Shown here one piece after another: positions 6,153-6,871 of a DNA stretch of 6,871 nucleotides. The notes under the pieces were generated by a model that was given only the letters and a program-made list of their open reading frames with translations, did not search any database and had not been told where the DNA came from. Numbering within the stretch: the first letter of the stretch is position 1; every line of letters starts with the position of its first letter. Both the position numbers and the translations under genes were made by a program. This stretch comes from JACCQS01 sp050999295 (GTDB lineage Bacteria; Actinomycetota; Actinomycetes; Mycobacteriales; Geodermatophilaceae), in assembly GCA_050999295.1 (NCBI GenBank), contig JBPCPI010000008.1, positions 1-6,871 on the forward strand. The letters run 5' to 3'.

Positions 6153-6871
6153 GTGCCTGCCGATGATGTTTCGACCTCCGCAGCCGTCCCCGAAGATCCG
6201 GTTCTCGTCGCCGAACGCGCCCATCTCGACCGAGCCCGAGAATGCCTTGGCCTGATGCGCGCAGCCGCCAGCACGCTCAGCGACGTCGGCGGTGACGCGT
6301 TCGCCAGTGAGATGCTCGGCAAGTCCAGGGCGGTCCGGCTGAAGTCGTTGGCCGACGACGGCCGGATCCCGCCGTTCTTCGGCCGTACCGATCGACTGCG
6401 CGACGCCGACGACCGCGCGACCGGGTTGGAGGAGTTCCACATCGGCCGGCGACACATCCGCGATGACTCCGGGGACCCGGTCGTCATCGACTGGCGGGCG
6501 CCGATGTCGCGACCGTTCTACCAAGCCACGCCGGCGCAGCCACTCGGCGTCGCACTGCGGCGACGGTTCGGGTTCGCCGGGGCCGAACTCACGTCGTACG
6601 AGGACGAGGCGCTCACCACCGCCGCACAACGATCCGGGGCCGATCCAGACAGCCGACTCGGCCAGCTGGTCGTCGAGGAGATCGAGCGACCGCGGGCCGG
6701 CCCGATGCGTGACATCGTCGCCACGATCGCCCCCGACCAGGACGACATCGTCCGGGCCCCACTGGAAACCTCGCTGTGCATCCAAGGGTCACCGGGCACC
6801 GGCAAGACCGCCGTCGGACTGCACCGCGCCGCCTATCTGCTCTACACCTATCCGGACCGGCTGCATCGCTC
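6153..6871 (+). CDS. HelD-like UvrD/Rep-superfamily ATPase, 3'-truncated by the window edge
   Basis: The first 239 residues of a protein of the HelD type, superfamily 1 ATPases that bind RNA polymerase and release it from stalled or inactive complexes. Seen directly are an N-terminal helical segment (about residues 15-65, AERAHLDRARECLGLMR onward), then the family blocks FFGRTDRL, EEFHIGRRHIRD, VIDWRAPMSRPFYQATPAQPLG (DWRAP at 113-117), a YEDEAL segment, and Walker A GSPGTGKT at 212-219 with Lys218. The Walker B and helicase motifs III-VI would lie beyond the edge. The frame opens at 6120. GTG 6153 was chosen because it fits the promoter just upstream; GTG 6123 is the alternative and falls inside that promoter. 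The N-terminal helical arm seems short compared with typical HelD secondary-channel arms, so it may be a divergent subclass. A rifamycin-linked HelR role cannot be judged here. Confidence 0.85.
   Translation, partial: MPADDVSTSAAVPEDPVLVAERAHLDRARECLGLMRAAASTLSDVGGDAFASEMLGKSRAVRLKSLADDGRIPPFFGRTDRLRDADDRATGLEEFHIGRRHIRDDSGDPVVIDWRAPMSRPFYQATPAQPLGVALRRRFGFAGAELTSYEDEALTTAAQRSGADPDSRLGQLVVEEIERPRAGPMRDIVATIAPDQDDIVRAPLETSLCIQGSPGTGKTAVGLHRAAYLLYTYPDRLHR

Noticed and set aside
6084..6785. Minus-strand open frame of 233 codons opposite the HelD-like gene
   Set aside because: No domain is recognisable, and the + strand frame holds DWRAP and a Walker A motif.

Overview
This is a high-GC (about two thirds by eye) bacterial chromosomal window with the look of an actinobacterium. 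The codons end mostly in G or C, start sites lack leaders or use GTG/TTG, and all protein families have close actinobacterial counterparts. A placement near the Propionibacteriales is only an impression. All genes lie on the + strand and no mobile-element gene, tRNA, rRNA or CRISPR is visible.

Layout: (1) 2-1129 is the 3' three quarters of glpK, glycerol kinase. (2) 1130-1227 is a spacer with a perfect 9-bp stem-loop and a strong Shine-Dalgarno sequence. (3) 1228-2940 is glpD, the FAD-dependent glycerol-3-phosphate dehydrogenase. (4) 2941-3088 is a repeat-rich spacer with a 10-bp tandem repeat followed by a 64-bp near-palindrome that has 20-bp perfect outer arms. (5) 3089-6100 is one uninterrupted frame that joins a complete S9-family serine peptidase (beta-propeller plus alpha/beta-hydrolase) to a complete class I SAM-dependent methyltransferase. 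(6) 6101-6152 is a short spacer with a good sigma70-type promoter. (7) From GTG 6153 to the window edge is the N-terminal third or so of a HelD-like UvrD/Rep-superfamily ATPase, cut just after its Walker A motif.

GlpK and GlpD form a two-step pathway: glycerol to glycerol-3-phosphate, then to dihydroxyacetone phosphate with electrons passed to the respiratory chain. The genes downstream have no evident metabolic link to it and seem to be separate transcription units.

The less ordinary signals are these. A 26-bp stem-loop of one architecture (9-bp arms, 8-nt loop) occurs twice, once between glpK and glpD and once in frame inside the peptidase gene, with a compensatory base-pair change between the copies. 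A large two-dyad palindrome lies before the peptidase gene. The peptidase-methyltransferase fusion would fall apart into two normal genes if a C4 tract had one more C. glpD has a strong ribosome-binding site but no canonical in-frame start at the right distance. None of this shows a wholly new system; the repeats and the fusion junction are the points worth following up.
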